Shown one piece after another: positions 15,009-25,700 of a DNA stretch of 46,626 nt. Both the position numbers and the translations under genes were made by a program. The first letter of the stretch is position 1. Each line of letters starts with the position of its first letter. Under the pieces are notes generated by a model that was given only the letters and a program-made list of their open reading frames with translations, was not told the DNA's origin and made no database searches. Source of the DNA: Spirochaetota bacterium (GTDB lineage Bacteria; Spirochaetota; JAHITG01); assembly GCA_018817865.1 (NCBI GenBank), contig JAHITG010000292.1, positions 1-46,626 of the forward strand, written 5' to 3'.

Positions 15009-16244
15009 ATGAAAAAGATCAGATTAATTAAAAGAGGATCGTCTATAGCTTTCATCATAAGCGTGCTTATTCTTATCCTGCTGCCTTTTTATATTCTTTT
15101 TGCTGATTATTCATTATTTGTTGAGGTTAGAAATGTCAGTGATAACAACCTTGTCACGAATGTCTCTTTCAATACCAATAATGTTACGGATGATGACAAG
15201 CGGTTCATCACCTCTCCTCAGTATGTTACTGTTCATTATTCCAATGAATCGACCAATGCAGCATGGGGTATCAGGATCTACACTTATAACACGAATTATA
15301 CGGGAACGGCTCCTTATGCCGGATTGATAAGCTGTCCTGTTCCTGACAGCAGGCTTGACCTGTTATGGAAGATCTTTACTTCGGTTCAACCCGGCGGTGT
15401 TCCCTGCTCCAATGATATTGCGTGGGGATATATCAAGGATCGTCGTGATAATGACTGGACCCAGGCCCCTGAAAGTTTTGATCTGATCCGGGGCACGCAG
15501 TTACAGGGAGAATTAGCCTCATATCCGGTTGCCGGAAGGACGGTTGTAAGTCCTGTCCCATTGTATCTCTATTTAGGAGTGAACTGCAGTAATCCTCCAT
15601 CCGGGACTAATAATTATGGAACAACCCTCTATATGGATATCTATCATGTACCGGCTTATATTCCTTCATTTCGAATTACTGAGATCGTTCCTCTGCAGGA
15701 TTTTAATATTAATAAGGATTTTACCCTCGCGATCACCGGTGAAGCCTTTCAGGAGGGAGCTGAAGTAAAATTAAGAAAAAGCGGCCAATCTGATATAAAT
15801 GCAACTGAAGTAGTTGTAACACCGGATAAGATATTAGCCGATTTTGACCTGACAAAAGCTTTTAAAACAGGAGCATGGGACCTTATTGTTAAGAATCCGG
15901 ATAATGAAACCGTGGTTCTGCCGGAGGGATTTTTAATCCGGGGATTTGATATGACCGGATATAAACTGATCCCGGTAAACAATCTTTTTAATCCCGCGCG
16001 CGGAGAGAAGATGTCCGTAAAATGGAGCATTGAAAAGGAAGAGAAGGTAATGCTTGAGATCTATAATGTAAAGGGAGAGATCGTAAAAACATTTTACAAC
16101 AATGAGCCTGTTTTACCCGGTGTATATCAGAATGACTGGTATGGGAATAATAATGGCAATAACCGGGTGGGAAGCGGGATCTATTTTATAAAGATGAGTG
16201 CAGGGGCATTTAATGATATTAAGAAAGTGGTGGTTGTAAAATAG
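15009..16244 (+). CDS. Secreted protein with IPT/TIG-like domain and FlgD-like C-terminal domain
   Basis: 411 residues. The N-terminal hydrophobic segment is a signal peptide. A beta-rich region with few Cys (about 30-220) is followed by an IPT/TIG-like Ig fold (about 225-310: FTLAITGEAFQEGAEVKL, then KTGAWDLIVKNPDN). The C-terminus is a FlgD-Ig-like module (about 330-411: KVMLEIYNVKGEIVKTF, then GSGIYFIKMSAG, ending KKVVVVK). Such modules serve as surface-sorting tails in FCB-type bacteria. It could be a tip or anchor protein for the upstream subunit (inference). ATG 15003 is an alternative start, but AAGGA at 14999-15003 favours 15009. Confidence 0.75.
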   Translation: MKKIRLIKRGSSIAFIISVLILILLPFYILFADYSLFVEVRNVSDNNLVTNVSFNTNNVTDDDKRFITSPQYVTVHYSNESTNAAWGIRIYTYNTNYTGTAPYAGLISCPVPDSRLDLLWKIFTSVQPGGVPCSNDIAWGYIKDRRDNDWTQAPESFDLIRGTQLQGELASYPVAGRTVVSPVPLYLYLGVNCSNPPSGTNNYGTTLYMDIYHVPAYIPSFRITEIVPLQDFNINKDFTLAITGEAFQEGAEVKLRKSGQSDINATEVVVTPDKILADFDLTKAFKTGAWDLIVKNPDNETVVLPEGFLIRGFDMTGYKLIPVNNLFNPARGEKMSVKWSIEKEEKVMLEIYNVKGEIVKTFYNNEPVLPGVYQNDWYGNNNGNNRVGSGIYFIKMSAGAFNDIKKVVVVK

Positions 16245-16265
16245 GATCAAGGAGATGATGATGTT

Positions 16266-17573
16266 ATGAGATCAATTATATTTATATTAATATTTTCAAT
16301 ATTAATGAGCCTGTCCGGCAATATGTACGGTGATAATACACGTGTCTCTACAAGAGGAGCAGGGATCGTTATGATGGCTCTGGAACCACGGCCGATGAGC
16401 ATGGGAGGAGCGTTTACCGCTGTGTCTGATGATATCCATGCTCTTGTTTATAATCCGGCCGGGATAGGGCTGATCAGAGATCTTTTAGGATCAATATCCT
16501 ATCAAAAAGGGATCGAAGATATGCATTACGGTTCAGCCTCTTTAGTTTATCCAATAGGAAGACAGAGTGCTTTAGGGCTTAATTTTGGTTTTTTTCATCA
16601 GGGATTTTTTGATCTGTATCATCAGGAAGGAACTATTGAGCGCGGTTCTTTAGGGAACAGCTATAAACTGGGGTTAACCTACGGGATCCTTTTTAAGGAT
16701 AGTGACATTTCATTAGGTGCAACTTTAAAAATGATCAACAGTACATTATATACGTATTCCGCTTCCACCGGTGCTGTTGATCTGGGTCTGTTATATCATC
16801 CGTTATCAGCAGATTCAAAGAAAAACCGGTTTTCGTTTGGAATAGCTGTTTTAAATCTGGGTCCCGGTCTGAAATATATTGAAGAGGAAGACCCATTACC
16901 AACCGCATATAAATTGGGAATAGCCTATGCCTGTCATTTTAAAGCTGGAAAGACTCCTTTTAGACTGCTCTTTGCAAATGATATTATAAAGGATGATCAG
17001 TATGAAGGGCTCGGAGTGAATACAGGCATTGAGTTTAAATACCGTGATATTCTAATGGTCCGTGCGGGATATCAATTCAGGGGAGGGCTGGATCTTGATG
17101 ATGATAACGGATTTAATACGGGAATGGGTATCAATTACAGTGATCTTCAGTTTGATTACAGTTTTAAACTATCAAGCAGTGAATTGAATTCCACTTCTCA
17201 TTGTTTTTCTGTTTCATACAGGTTTTCATCTTCCGGGGAGAGAAGAAATAAAAAAAGTTCGCTCAGCTTAAAAAGATCCCTCGGCGAAGAACCTGAAGTG
17301 GAGGAAAAGAAGGTGGAGGATAAAGTAAAGACCATTAAATATTCCGATATACCCCTGTATAATAAAATAATTCTGGGTGTATCAAAAGGGCCCAGTAATT
17401 CAGGGAATAATTATAAGATACAGTATTCTACAAAAGAGACTCCGGACCAGAGCCCTGATTCAGAGGATTATAAAGGGAATGTGTTCGATGAGACCAGGGT
17501 GAAATGGGTTCGCTGGGTAGAGAAGAATAAAAACACTAATAAACCGGTATACTATAAAATTAGTATTGAATGA
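16266..17573 (+). CDS. PorV/UPF0164-like outer-membrane barrel protein
   Basis: 435 residues with signal peptide. The start of the mature protein (STRGAGIVMMALEPRPMSMGGAF, then TAVSDDIHALVYNPAGIG) carries the hallmark of PorV/PorQ-type barrels (R-x-M-x-M-G-x-A-[FY]-[TS]-A-[VL]-x-[DN]-D-x-x-x-x-x-x-N-P-A-G). Alternating amphipathic strands follow to about residue 320, then a Lys/Glu-rich tail (about 320-435). In type IX secretion PorV shuttles cargo with conserved C-terminal domains. Its neighbours on both sides carry FlgD-like tails, which fits a related export role. It follows the FlgD-tailed protein after 21 bases. Confidence 0.8.
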   Translation: MRSIIFILIFSILMSLSGNMYGDNTRVSTRGAGIVMMALEPRPMSMGGAFTAVSDDIHALVYNPAGIGLIRDLLGSISYQKGIEDMHYGSASLVYPIGRQSALGLNFGFFHQGFFDLYHQEGTIERGSLGNSYKLGLTYGILFKDSDISLGATLKMINSTLYTYSASTGAVDLGLLYHPLSADSKKNRFSFGIAVLNLGPGLKYIEEEDPLPTAYKLGIAYACHFKAGKTPFRLLFANDIIKDDQYEGLGVNTGIEFKYRDILMVRAGYQFRGGLDLDDDNGFNTGMGINYSDLQFDYSFKLSSSELNSTSHCFSVSYRFSSSGERRNKKSSLSLKRSLGEEPEVEEKKVEDKVKTIKYSDIPLYNKIILGVSKGPSNSGNNYKIQYSTKETPDQSPDSEDYKGNVFDETRVKWVRWVEKNKNTNKPVYYKISIE

Positions 17574-17623
17574 GGATCCTTTTAAACCGATAAATAATAT
17601 GAAAGAAAGTAAGGAAGATAATT

Positions 17624-20236
17624 ATGGGATTTAAAAAGAGAATAATAATTCCTGTTCTGATCATGTTTGTGTTTCTCTTGCCATACCTGACAAAGGGACA
17701 GTCAGGGGATGTAAGCCTTCATATCGATATTATCAGTTATGACGTACAGAATGCGGAGTTTTCTCCCATGAGTAAGCCCGCAGAGCTTTCCTTAAAGAAT
17801 TATTATTTTAGCAGCTTTTCTAATAAAGGGATCTCCTTTATCGATTATTCGAAATGGGGGTATTCCACGAGTACGGCTGAAGAGTCTCTGAACCGGATGA
17901 AGGCTGATTATGTAAATTATGTAGCACTGAATTTTATGGTTTATCAGGATACAGGAACCTCTACTGTCATATACAGGGATGGGACTAAAACACCGGATGA
18001 CCGTGCTTTAACCAATATTATTAATGATATTCATTCAAGGAACATGAAGGTCTTTTTAAAGGTCAATGTGGATGCTCAGAACGGAGATTCACGCACTGCT
18101 TTCAATCCAACATCAAAACCACAATGGTTCTCCAGTTACAAGACGATCATTACCCAGTATGCACGGCTGGCGCAGCAGAATAATGTAGAGATGTTTTCAG
18201 CAGGTGTAGAACTGAAGACATTATCCGGAAGTTCTTATCAGGCAAACTGGAATGATATCATCTCTTCTATTAGAAATATTTATACTTATGGAGATGTTAT
18301 CTATTGCGCAAACTGGAATGAGTATCAAAATGTCAGTTTCTGGGACTCTCTCGATTATATCGGGATCGATGCATATTTTCCTTTGAATGAATTACAGGAT
18401 CCCGCTGTTGCACAGATCAGTAATGGCTGGTATGCTTATAATGGTACCTGGGGGGCTCATAACTGGGTCAATGAGATAGATACCTTCAGGCAGAGTAAGG
18501 TTAAGGATGTACTTTTTACAGAGATCGGCTACAGGAGTGCGGACTATGCAGCCAAAGAGCCGTGGTCGGAGAAGACGGTGATCAACCTCCCTCTTCAGGA
18601 GAGATGCTATTCCGCTGCCATGAAGGTCTGGAAGCCGATCACCTGGTTAAAAGGGCTCTTCTGGTGGGACTGGCCCATTAATGTGCAGTCCGGAGGAGGG
18701 GATAACCATCACTTTGAATATGATACGGTGAACTGGGCATATGATACGTATACTACCGATATGGGCTGTACCAATGTAGAACGCACCACCGAGCGGGCCT
18801 ATCAGGGTTTTGGTTCTTTAAAGATGGATTATCATCTGGTATATGATCATGCAAACTACAGCAAGGGAGATGCCTACTGGGAGATCGGTGATCAGTATCT
18901 GCGGGGAAAAAGATTGAGCGTGTATGTATATTGTCCCGCAGGGTCCATGGGAAGCGCATCCCATTATAACGGATTGACCCTCTTTGCCAAGGATGCGGAC
19001 TGGAATTATTATCAGGGTGCTTGGAATAATATATATATTACCAATCAGTGGTTTAAACTGACCTGGGACCTTCCTGATGAAGCCTGGGCATCGCATGTTC
19101 GTCAGGTAGGATTAAAATTTTCTACGCCCGGGACCGGCTCTGCGCTTGAGAACAATTATGACGGGCCCATCTATATGGATGATTTTATCTGGGAGGATAT
19201 TGTTCCGCCGGGAGATAATTACGGTTTTGAATCCCAGCCCATTGCATGGTATAATGCGGGTAATGCCTGTTCCAGTGTCCAGCAGTCTGCCGCGGTTGCT
19301 TACAGCGGTTCCTATTCTCTGCAGATGAATTATGATCTCAAGTGCAGTGACAATACCGGATTTGCGGAATGGGATATGGGAAGCAGCGGGACCAATCTGT
19401 ACGGTAAAGAAGTTAATATCTGGGTCTATTGTCCAGCCGGGTCCGGCGGAACAGCATCAGCTAAAAACGGAGTAACGATCTATATGAAGGATGCAGGTTT
19501 TAACTGGATCGAGAGTGAATGGAATAATATTTACGGCAGTGAAGATTCCTGGATGAATATCAGATGGACCGTTACATCCAATGTGGCCAGTAATGCCAGG
19601 TATATCGGGATCAAAGTGGGAACTGCCGGAAGCTGTACCAGTTCAAATGAGTATACAGGGCCGATCTATATTGATGATCTGATATGGAGCAATGCTTCAG
19701 CACCTCCTGCAACGCCTGAAGGATATTATGACTGGGAAGACGGGACACTCCAGGGGTGGTATCCGGACAACTATATCAACAACAGGGCGTTTTATGATCC
19801 TCCTGCTCCGATCAATACAAATGAAAGAGCTCAGGCCGGGACGCAGTCCATGAAATGTCACTTCCGGCTGATAAAGAATAATGTCAACTATGACAGCGGG
19901 TACATGTGGGTAGATTGTGCCCGAACCAACCTGACAGGGAAGACCGTCTCTGTTTACATCTGGGCACCGGCTTCTCTGCAGTGGAAGGGCGGGATACAGC
20001 TGGCTTTCAAAGACAATACCTGGACCTACTGCGACACTGACTGGCGGAATATCGCTTCGGTTGGCAGCTGGGTTCGGTACAGTGCTGCTCTGCCGGCTGA
20101 TATCAACTGGAATGACGGGATCGACCTGACCAAGATAGAACATATGGGTATAAAACTTGGCTCCGGCGGCGGCATGAGCTCCGGTCAGGAGATCACAGGA
20201 TATATTTATATTGATGAGTTTGATTGTGACTATTAA
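17624..20236 (+). CDS. Secreted glycoside hydrolase (TIM barrel, GH113-like) with three carbohydrate-binding-type modules
   Basis: 870 residues with signal peptide. The catalytic domain (about 60-360) has a TIM-barrel pattern: KGISFIDYSKWGY, the acid/base candidate E196 in SAGVELKTL, YIGIDAYFPL, the nucleophile candidate E300 in FTEIGYRS, and GLFWWDWP. This resembles GH113 beta-mannanases and related clan-A enzymes. Three homologous beta-sandwich modules follow (about 365-525, 530-690, 695-870), each with a Y-x-W/F-E start, V-[YW]-[VI]-x-[CA]-P-A segment and I-Y-[IM]-D-[DE]-[FL] end, resembling carbohydrate-binding modules. It likely cleaves a plant or microbial polysaccharide outside the cell. 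No FlgD-like tail is present. Specificity is uncertain. Confidence 0.78.
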   Translation: MGFKKRIIIPVLIMFVFLLPYLTKGQSGDVSLHIDIISYDVQNAEFSPMSKPAELSLKNYYFSSFSNKGISFIDYSKWGYSTSTAEESLNRMKADYVNYVALNFMVYQDTGTSTVIYRDGTKTPDDRALTNIINDIHSRNMKVFLKVNVDAQNGDSRTAFNPTSKPQWFSSYKTIITQYARLAQQNNVEMFSAGVELKTLSGSSYQANWNDIISSIRNIYTYGDVIYCANWNEYQNVSFWDSLDYIGIDAYFPLNELQDPAVAQISNGWYAYNGTWGAHNWVNEIDTFRQSKVKDVLFTEIGYRSADYAAKEPWSEKTVINLPLQERCYSAAMKVWKPITWLKGLFWWDWPINVQSGGGDNHHFEYDTVNWAYDTYTTDMGCTNVERTTERAYQGFGSLKMDYHLVYDHANYSKGDAYWEIGDQYLRGKRLSVYVYCPAGSMGSASHYNGLTLFAKDADWNYYQGAWNNIYITNQWFKLTWDLPDEAWASHVRQVGLKFSTPGTGSALENNYDGPIYMDDFIWEDIVPPGDNYGFESQPIAWYNAGNACSSVQQSAAVAYSGSYSLQMNYDLKCSDNTGFAEWDMGSSGTNLYGKEVNIWVYCPAGSGGTASAKNGVTIYMKDAGFNWIESEWNNIYGSEDSWMNIRWTVTSNVASNARYIGIKVGTAGSCTSSNEYTGPIYIDDLIWSNASAPPATPEGYYDWEDGTLQGWYPDNYINNRAFYDPPAPINTNERAQAGTQSMKCHFRLIKNNVNYDSGYMWVDCARTNLTGKTVSVYIWAPASLQWKGGIQLAFKDNTWTYCDTDWRNIASVGSWVRYSAALPADINWNDGIDLTKIEHMGIKLGSGGGMSSGQEITGYIYIDEFDCDY

Positions 20237-20327
20237 ATTTTTTATTAAACTGCAGTAGCTGTTTCTTCTGTTCGGCTTCATTATTTGTGAAGGTGATTCC
20301 GTAAAGTGCCGAAAAGATTAATGTATC

Positions 20328-21983
20328 ATGAGAAGGATCTTATTCATTATAATAATTATTTTTTTAGCTTCAATTTCTTTATCTGCTGAGCTGTATACGG
20401 TCTGGACACAGCGTATAAATAGTCCGGGGTCCGAAGATGACAGCGGATACGGGATCGATGTGGATGATCTCGGTAATGCGTATGTGACCGGAAGAAAGCA
20501 TAACGGGCTGAATTTTGATTATTTTACGATAAAATATGACCCGGATGGAAATACGGTCTGGTCACAGGTTTATGATAACGGCCAGAGAGATGATGGCTAT
20601 TATGCCCGGATACGGTCATCCTATCTTTATATTACAGGGGCAAGTGATAATGGCGCTGATTTTGATTTTTGTACTGTGGTATATGACCTGAACGGGAACA
20701 GCACATTTACACAGAGGTTTAACAGTGGCGCGGCTGATTTCGGCCATGCTGTAACAGCGGATGATTCCGGTGCTATTTATGTAGCCGGTCCGAGTAATAA
20801 CTGGAACTATTTTTTAATTAAATATAACAGTGATGGAAGTACGAACTGGACCCGGTCCGGACCTGCAGGAAGGCCGTTCGGAATTGTATATGATAATACC
20901 GGATATGTATATGTGACAGGGTTCAGGGACGTCGGCCCTAATGTGGATTATTACACTGTGAAATACAGTACCAATGGAACAACAATATGGACACAGCAGT
21001 ATGACAGCCAGGCCGCTACTGATGATGCAGCGCATGATATTGTACTGGACAGCATTGGAAATGTTTATATAACAGGGTATAAGCTGAACAGTGATTTTTA
21101 TACTATAAAACTTGACTCTCTCGGGAATACGGTCTGGACTCAGGGATTTGACGGGGGAGGGATCGATTACGGCAGAGGCATTGATATCGGTCCGTTAGGA
21201 TATGTTTATGTCGGGGGATTCAAGCACAATGGTCTTAATTATGATTATTTTATTATAAAATATGATCAGAATGGCAATACGATCTGGACTCAAGGATATA
21301 ACGGCGGGAGTGATGACAGGATTGAAAGAATTGCGGTGGATAATAAAGGATTTGTTTATGCTACAGGATATAAAGATAATGGCGCGGATGATGATTTTTT
21401 TACTATTAAATATCTTCAGCCTCCTTATCCCACAGTACCCTCTTCTCTTTCTGCCTCTTTCATCTCGAAAAATGCTGCAACGATCAGCTGGCAGGATATG
21501 ACGATCAATGAAGAAGGATTCAAGATATACAGAAGCAGTGACAATCTTATCTTTAACCTGATAGGAACAGTTACAGCAGGCAGTACTTCTTTTCCTGATA
21601 ATACATTGGAAGAGGGATCATACTGGTACAGGATTGGAGCAACCAACAGGGCCGGCGAGATTACATCAATAACTTATAAATATACAGCCGGAGAGGCCTT
21701 TATCTCCACCACTCGTACAGGTGTTTATCCCAATTATTTTCAGATCGGACATGACCATGAAATAAAGATAGTCATAGCTGAGGCAGGATATGCCCGGATC
21801 AGGATATACAATATTGCAGATTCTCTTGTTAAGGATTATCCGGAACAATATTATCAGGCGGGAGCATATTCAGTATGGGATGGAAAAGGAGGAGTCGGAC
21901 AGGCTCTGGGCGCAGGTCTCTATTTTGTCGTGATAAAAGGGGAAAATGTAAATACCATATGTAAAGTGATCCTGAAAAGGTAG
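20328..21983 (+). CDS. Secreted SBBP-type propeller protein with FN3 and FlgD-like tail
   Basis: 551 residues with signal peptide (ending SLSAE). About seven repeats of 50 residues (consensus D-Y-[FY]-T-[IV]-K-Y-x-x-x-G-N-x-x-W-[TS]-Q-x-[YF], then G-[YN]-[VIA]-Y-V-T-G) cover about 25-370 and match SBBP beta-propeller repeats. A fibronectin-III-like domain follows (about 375-455: PSSLSASFISKNAATISWQD, then YWYRIGATNRAGE). The C-terminal FlgD-like module is at 475-551 (ARIRIYNIADSLVKDY, then GAGLYFVVIKG). The repeats resemble those of the truncated gene at the left edge, though that protein has PEGA instead of a FlgD tail in what is visible. Weak ribosome binding site. Confidence 0.82.
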   Translation: MRRILFIIIIIFLASISLSAELYTVWTQRINSPGSEDDSGYGIDVDDLGNAYVTGRKHNGLNFDYFTIKYDPDGNTVWSQVYDNGQRDDGYYARIRSSYLYITGASDNGADFDFCTVVYDLNGNSTFTQRFNSGAADFGHAVTADDSGAIYVAGPSNNWNYFLIKYNSDGSTNWTRSGPAGRPFGIVYDNTGYVYVTGFRDVGPNVDYYTVKYSTNGTTIWTQQYDSQAATDDAAHDIVLDSIGNVYITGYKLNSDFYTIKLDSLGNTVWTQGFDGGGIDYGRGIDIGPLGYVYVGGFKHNGLNYDYFIIKYDQNGNTIWTQGYNGGSDDRIERIAVDNKGFVYATGYKDNGADDDFFTIKYLQPPYPTVPSSLSASFISKNAATISWQDMTINEEGFKIYRSSDNLIFNLIGTVTAGSTSFPDNTLEEGSYWYRIGATNRAGEITSITYKYTAGEAFISTTRTGVYPNYFQIGHDHEIKIVIAEAGYARIRIYNIADSLVKDYPEQYYQAGAYSVWDGKGGVGQALGAGLYFVVIKGENVNTICKVILKR

Positions 21984-22010
21984 AATAATAAAAAAAAAGA
22001 GAAAGAAAAG

Positions 22011-22038
22011 TTGAAATATAATAATTTTGAGGTATATT
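22011..22038 (+). promoter_or_regulatory. Internal promoter of the surface locus
   Basis: TTGAAA (22011-22016), 16 bp, TATATT (22033-22038), upstream of the FecR-domain gene at 22090, which has a GGGGGTG ribosome binding site. Confidence 0.5.
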
Positions 22039-22089
22039 ATATATTAGAAAAAGATCAAATGACCTGATTTTTTAAACCGGGGGTGACAA

Positions 22090-22569
22090 ATGAAAGTTTT
22101 AAAAGGCATACTTTTGTGTCTGATCTTCCTTTTAACAGAGTTAACTATTACGGCTGTATATGCCAAGAAGGTAGCCGTACTTCAGTACTATAAGGGAGAT
22201 GTATTGATCGAGCGCCATGTTATGAAGGGGAAATGGATGAAACCGAGGCTGAATGTAAAACTGGATGATAAGGACCAGATAAAGCTGGTTAAAGGTGGAA
22301 TAGCGAAACTCAAATTCATAGACGGGTCCATTGTAGAAATTAAAGAGAGTAAAATCTATCAAGTCGGTGATGTTAAAAATCTGGCAACGAGTAAGCGGAC
22401 CAAAGGAAAATCCGTCCTTTCAAAATTGAAATCACTGAAGAGTAAGCTTGGAAAAGGCGGAGGAGCAGACAAAGGAGGCCCGACAGCTGTTGCCGGTGTC
22501 CGCGGTGCTGATGTCTCTGAGAAATCCAAATCACCGGTTAAACCTTCTGAATTAGTCTGGGAAGAGTGA
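22090..22569 (+). CDS. Exported FecR-domain protein
   Basis: 159 residues with signal peptide (1-25). VAVLQYYKGDVLIERH, KWMKPRLNVKLDDKDQIKLV and GGIAKLKFIDGSIVEIKE form a FecR-type domain: G-x-V, L-x-x-x-D-x-I-x-[TV], A-x-[IL]-x-F-x-D-G-S. A basic Lys/Gly-rich linker and the AVAGVRGA motif follow; A-x-x-G-V-R-G is common at the end of such domains in exported proteins. It is not near a TonB receptor or sigma factor, so it is not a classical FecR regulator. A periplasmic or wall-binding accessory is inferred. Confidence 0.75.
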   Translation: MKVLKGILLCLIFLLTELTITAVYAKKVAVLQYYKGDVLIERHVMKGKWMKPRLNVKLDDKDQIKLVKGGIAKLKFIDGSIVEIKESKIYQVGDVKNLATSKRTKGKSVLSKLKSLKSKLGKGGGADKGGPTAVAGVRGADVSEKSKSPVKPSELVWEE

Positions 22570-22783
22570 TAGGGAGAGGCCCGCACTTTATTCGTACTTG
22601 CATTTTATATTAGACAGTATTGTATTCTTATAGTTCAATTTAAATTATTTAATATTTATATTGCTTGTTTATGATAAAAAAAAGCCATATATCTTCAAAA
22701 TATTTTATTAAATATTCTATCCGCTTTTTACGGCGATCATTTTTCCCATATTTTATTTTTAATTCAATTGTGTGAGGTCTATC

Positions 22784-25700
22784 ATGAAAAAGCTATTATT
22801 GATAATATTGATTTTATCTTTTCCGGTCGCAGATGCAAGTTCCGCAATTATCTATTCCAATAATTTTGAATCGGATGACGGGGGCCTGATACAGATCGAT
22901 TGTATCAATTACAGCTGGGAGTGGGGGATCCCCAAATATGTTGGTCCTTCCAATGTTCCTTCGGGACAGCGATGCTGGGGAACCATAATTGAAGGGAATT
23001 ACGGCAGTTCCACAACGAACAGGGAGTACCTGGTTCTGACTAATGTTGATCTGACTTCGGTCTCCTATGCAGGGCTGGAATTCTGGCATTACTATAAATT
23101 TGATGATATGATGACCGATGATGCGGGCCGGGTGGAAGTATCGACCAATAGCGGTACCACCTGGTCTAATCTGGGGGATTATCCCTACGAGTACTCTCAA
23201 AGTTGGGTCATGGCTTTTAATGGTCCCGGTTATGCGCGTAATGAGGGGACGAATTGGCAGCAGGCTGCATTTGACCTGACCTCGTATGCCGGACAGAATA
23301 TCTGGATTCGATTCCGTTTCGAATCTGATTCATGGAATAATAACCATCCCGGATGGTATATAGATGATCTTGTGATCAAAGATATTCCCGTACCGATCGC
23401 CGGTACAGGGACCTCATCCAACATGCCTGTCAGTGTCTATAATAACAGCAGTAACGCCATTACATTTTATTATAAAGCGGAAAAAGGTATCTATAGCGGA
23501 AAAGTTTCCCTCGAGATCCCGGCAGGCTGGTCTGCTCCTCAGGACAGTAATGGTGCTTTAGAGGGGTATGTTCAGATCCAGTCCGGAACCGGTTCACCTG
23601 TTATTGCGCTAGACCCTGATATTGTTTTACGAACTATCACGGTCCAGATAACGAACATGAAACCTGGAGATGACCTGCGGATCATTTACGGGGCAGGAGC
23701 TGTGGGAGCCGTGGCTCCGTCTTCATACGGGACCTATAGTTTTACCATGCAATCCGGTAATATACTGGAAGGCATGGTGGACCTTGATGAATCACCCTGG
23801 GTCGCTGTTCAGCCTTTGATCGTACCGCCTTATTTCGAAAATTTTGAATCCGGTGTTGGCGGGCTTTATGCCACGGGTGAGAAGGCTCAGTGGGAGTATG
23901 GTACTCCATCCGGTGTTGGCCCTTCATCAGCACACAGCGGCAGTTCCTGCTGGGCCACTAAAATCTCAAGCTATTATGATATTAATTTCTGGAATCCGGA
24001 AAACCTGTATCTGCCACCCATTGACCTGACAGGGATCACCACCAATGTCTATATCAGTTTTTGGCACTGGTTTGAATTCTATTATGACAGGAACATGGGG
24101 CATGATGGATCTGCTATCTTTGCATCCACAAATGGCGGTACGAATTACTTTATCCTGGAAGCTCATTTAGGTACCAGGTATAATGATACATCCGATATGA
24201 TGCCACCATTCGGAATGGGAGGGACCTCACCTTATTGCTGGTCTTTAAAGAATTCCGGTTGGGAGCAGGTCTATGTGGATTTGACATCATTTACTAATAA
24301 GGTGGTTAATCTCTATTTTGCCTTTAAAGCAGGAAATTGGCAGTTCCCCAATTTTGCCGGTTATTATCTGGATGATATTGAAGTGATCGCCTCTACTCCA
24401 CCCGTTGCAGGATCAGGCCAGGGTTCTATCCAGCCTGCTGCGACTTATATCTCCTCAACTAATTATTATAAATTGAAATATACATCCGATACAGTGATCT
24501 ATAATGGAACTGTAACCGTTGATATTCCGGGCGGATGGACACCTCCACAGATGGCAATTCCGGCCAATCCTGGATATGTGTATATTGTTTCGACCAATTC
24601 TGCTGTAAAAATCAATAAGATCCCGGGAGTTGGGGGGAATACTATAACAATAAATATTACCAATATGCCGGCAGGAATGGATTTTGATATATGCTACAGC
24701 AATGCAGTGGCTCAAAACACCACGGGTCCGGCGCAATTCATTACACGATCAATGAGGCAGGGTGAAGTATTGACGCCAATAAATAAAACTCCTGAGGTCA
24801 GGGTCATGAACTTAATTTCATCTTTCCCCTGGTTCAGGGATTTTGAAGGTAATGACGGCAATCTCTCTACAGTAGGGAATCTCACTCCTTTCTGGGAGTG
24901 GGGTGTGCCCGGAGTCGGCCCAACAGGAGCTTATTCCGGATCAAGGTGCTGGGGAACCCTGCTTAATAGTACTCTCGATCCTGATTATCAGAATTACAGC
25001 CTGTATACCCCATTCTTCAATTTCAGTAATATTACAAATGCCATCATTGATTTTCAGTATTTTGCTGATCTTCAGGGATCCGGTTCTTTTGGTGCCCATT
25101 TTATGATCTCTACTAATAAGGGACAGACCTTTGAAGTCTTTGGTAAATATCCGACTGACTATGATGAGCAGTGGTTTTATTCTCCACCCCCCTATACTAA
25201 AAGTTATCCCGGGTGGGCTGATTCCACAACAGCATGGGAGCAGAAGATAATAGATCTTTCTTCCTTGTCCGGGAAGATCTTGCAGATGAGATTCAGGTTT
25301 GTAAATAGAGGGTGGGAACCGAACCATGCGGGATTTTATATTGATGATCTGTATGTAAAGAGAGATCGGCCGCCTATTGCCGGATCAGGAACAGCAACGG
25401 TTAATCCCAGTGTAACAGCTCCCAGTACCTCTGCTGATTATGCCTTTTTATATTTATCTGAAAAGAATTTTTATGATGGAAGTGTGACCTTTGAAATACC
25501 AAATAACTGGACAGCTCCTCAGAAGATATTTCCGGCTAATCCGGGATATATTAAGATCATATCCGTCTTATCCAATGCAAAAGTGAATTATGATCTGAAT
25601 ATTATCGGGGCAGGGCCTTGGATCGTAACGGTAACAGTGACCAATATCCCTGCAGAGGGCGGGTTCACTCTGGCCTACAGCAATGCTGTTTCACCGGCGC

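Noticed and set aside
22090..22569. FecR-domain protein as an iron-uptake anti-sigma factor
   Set aside because: It has a signal peptide with no cytoplasmic anti-sigma part, and no sigma factor or TonB-dependent receptor is nearby.
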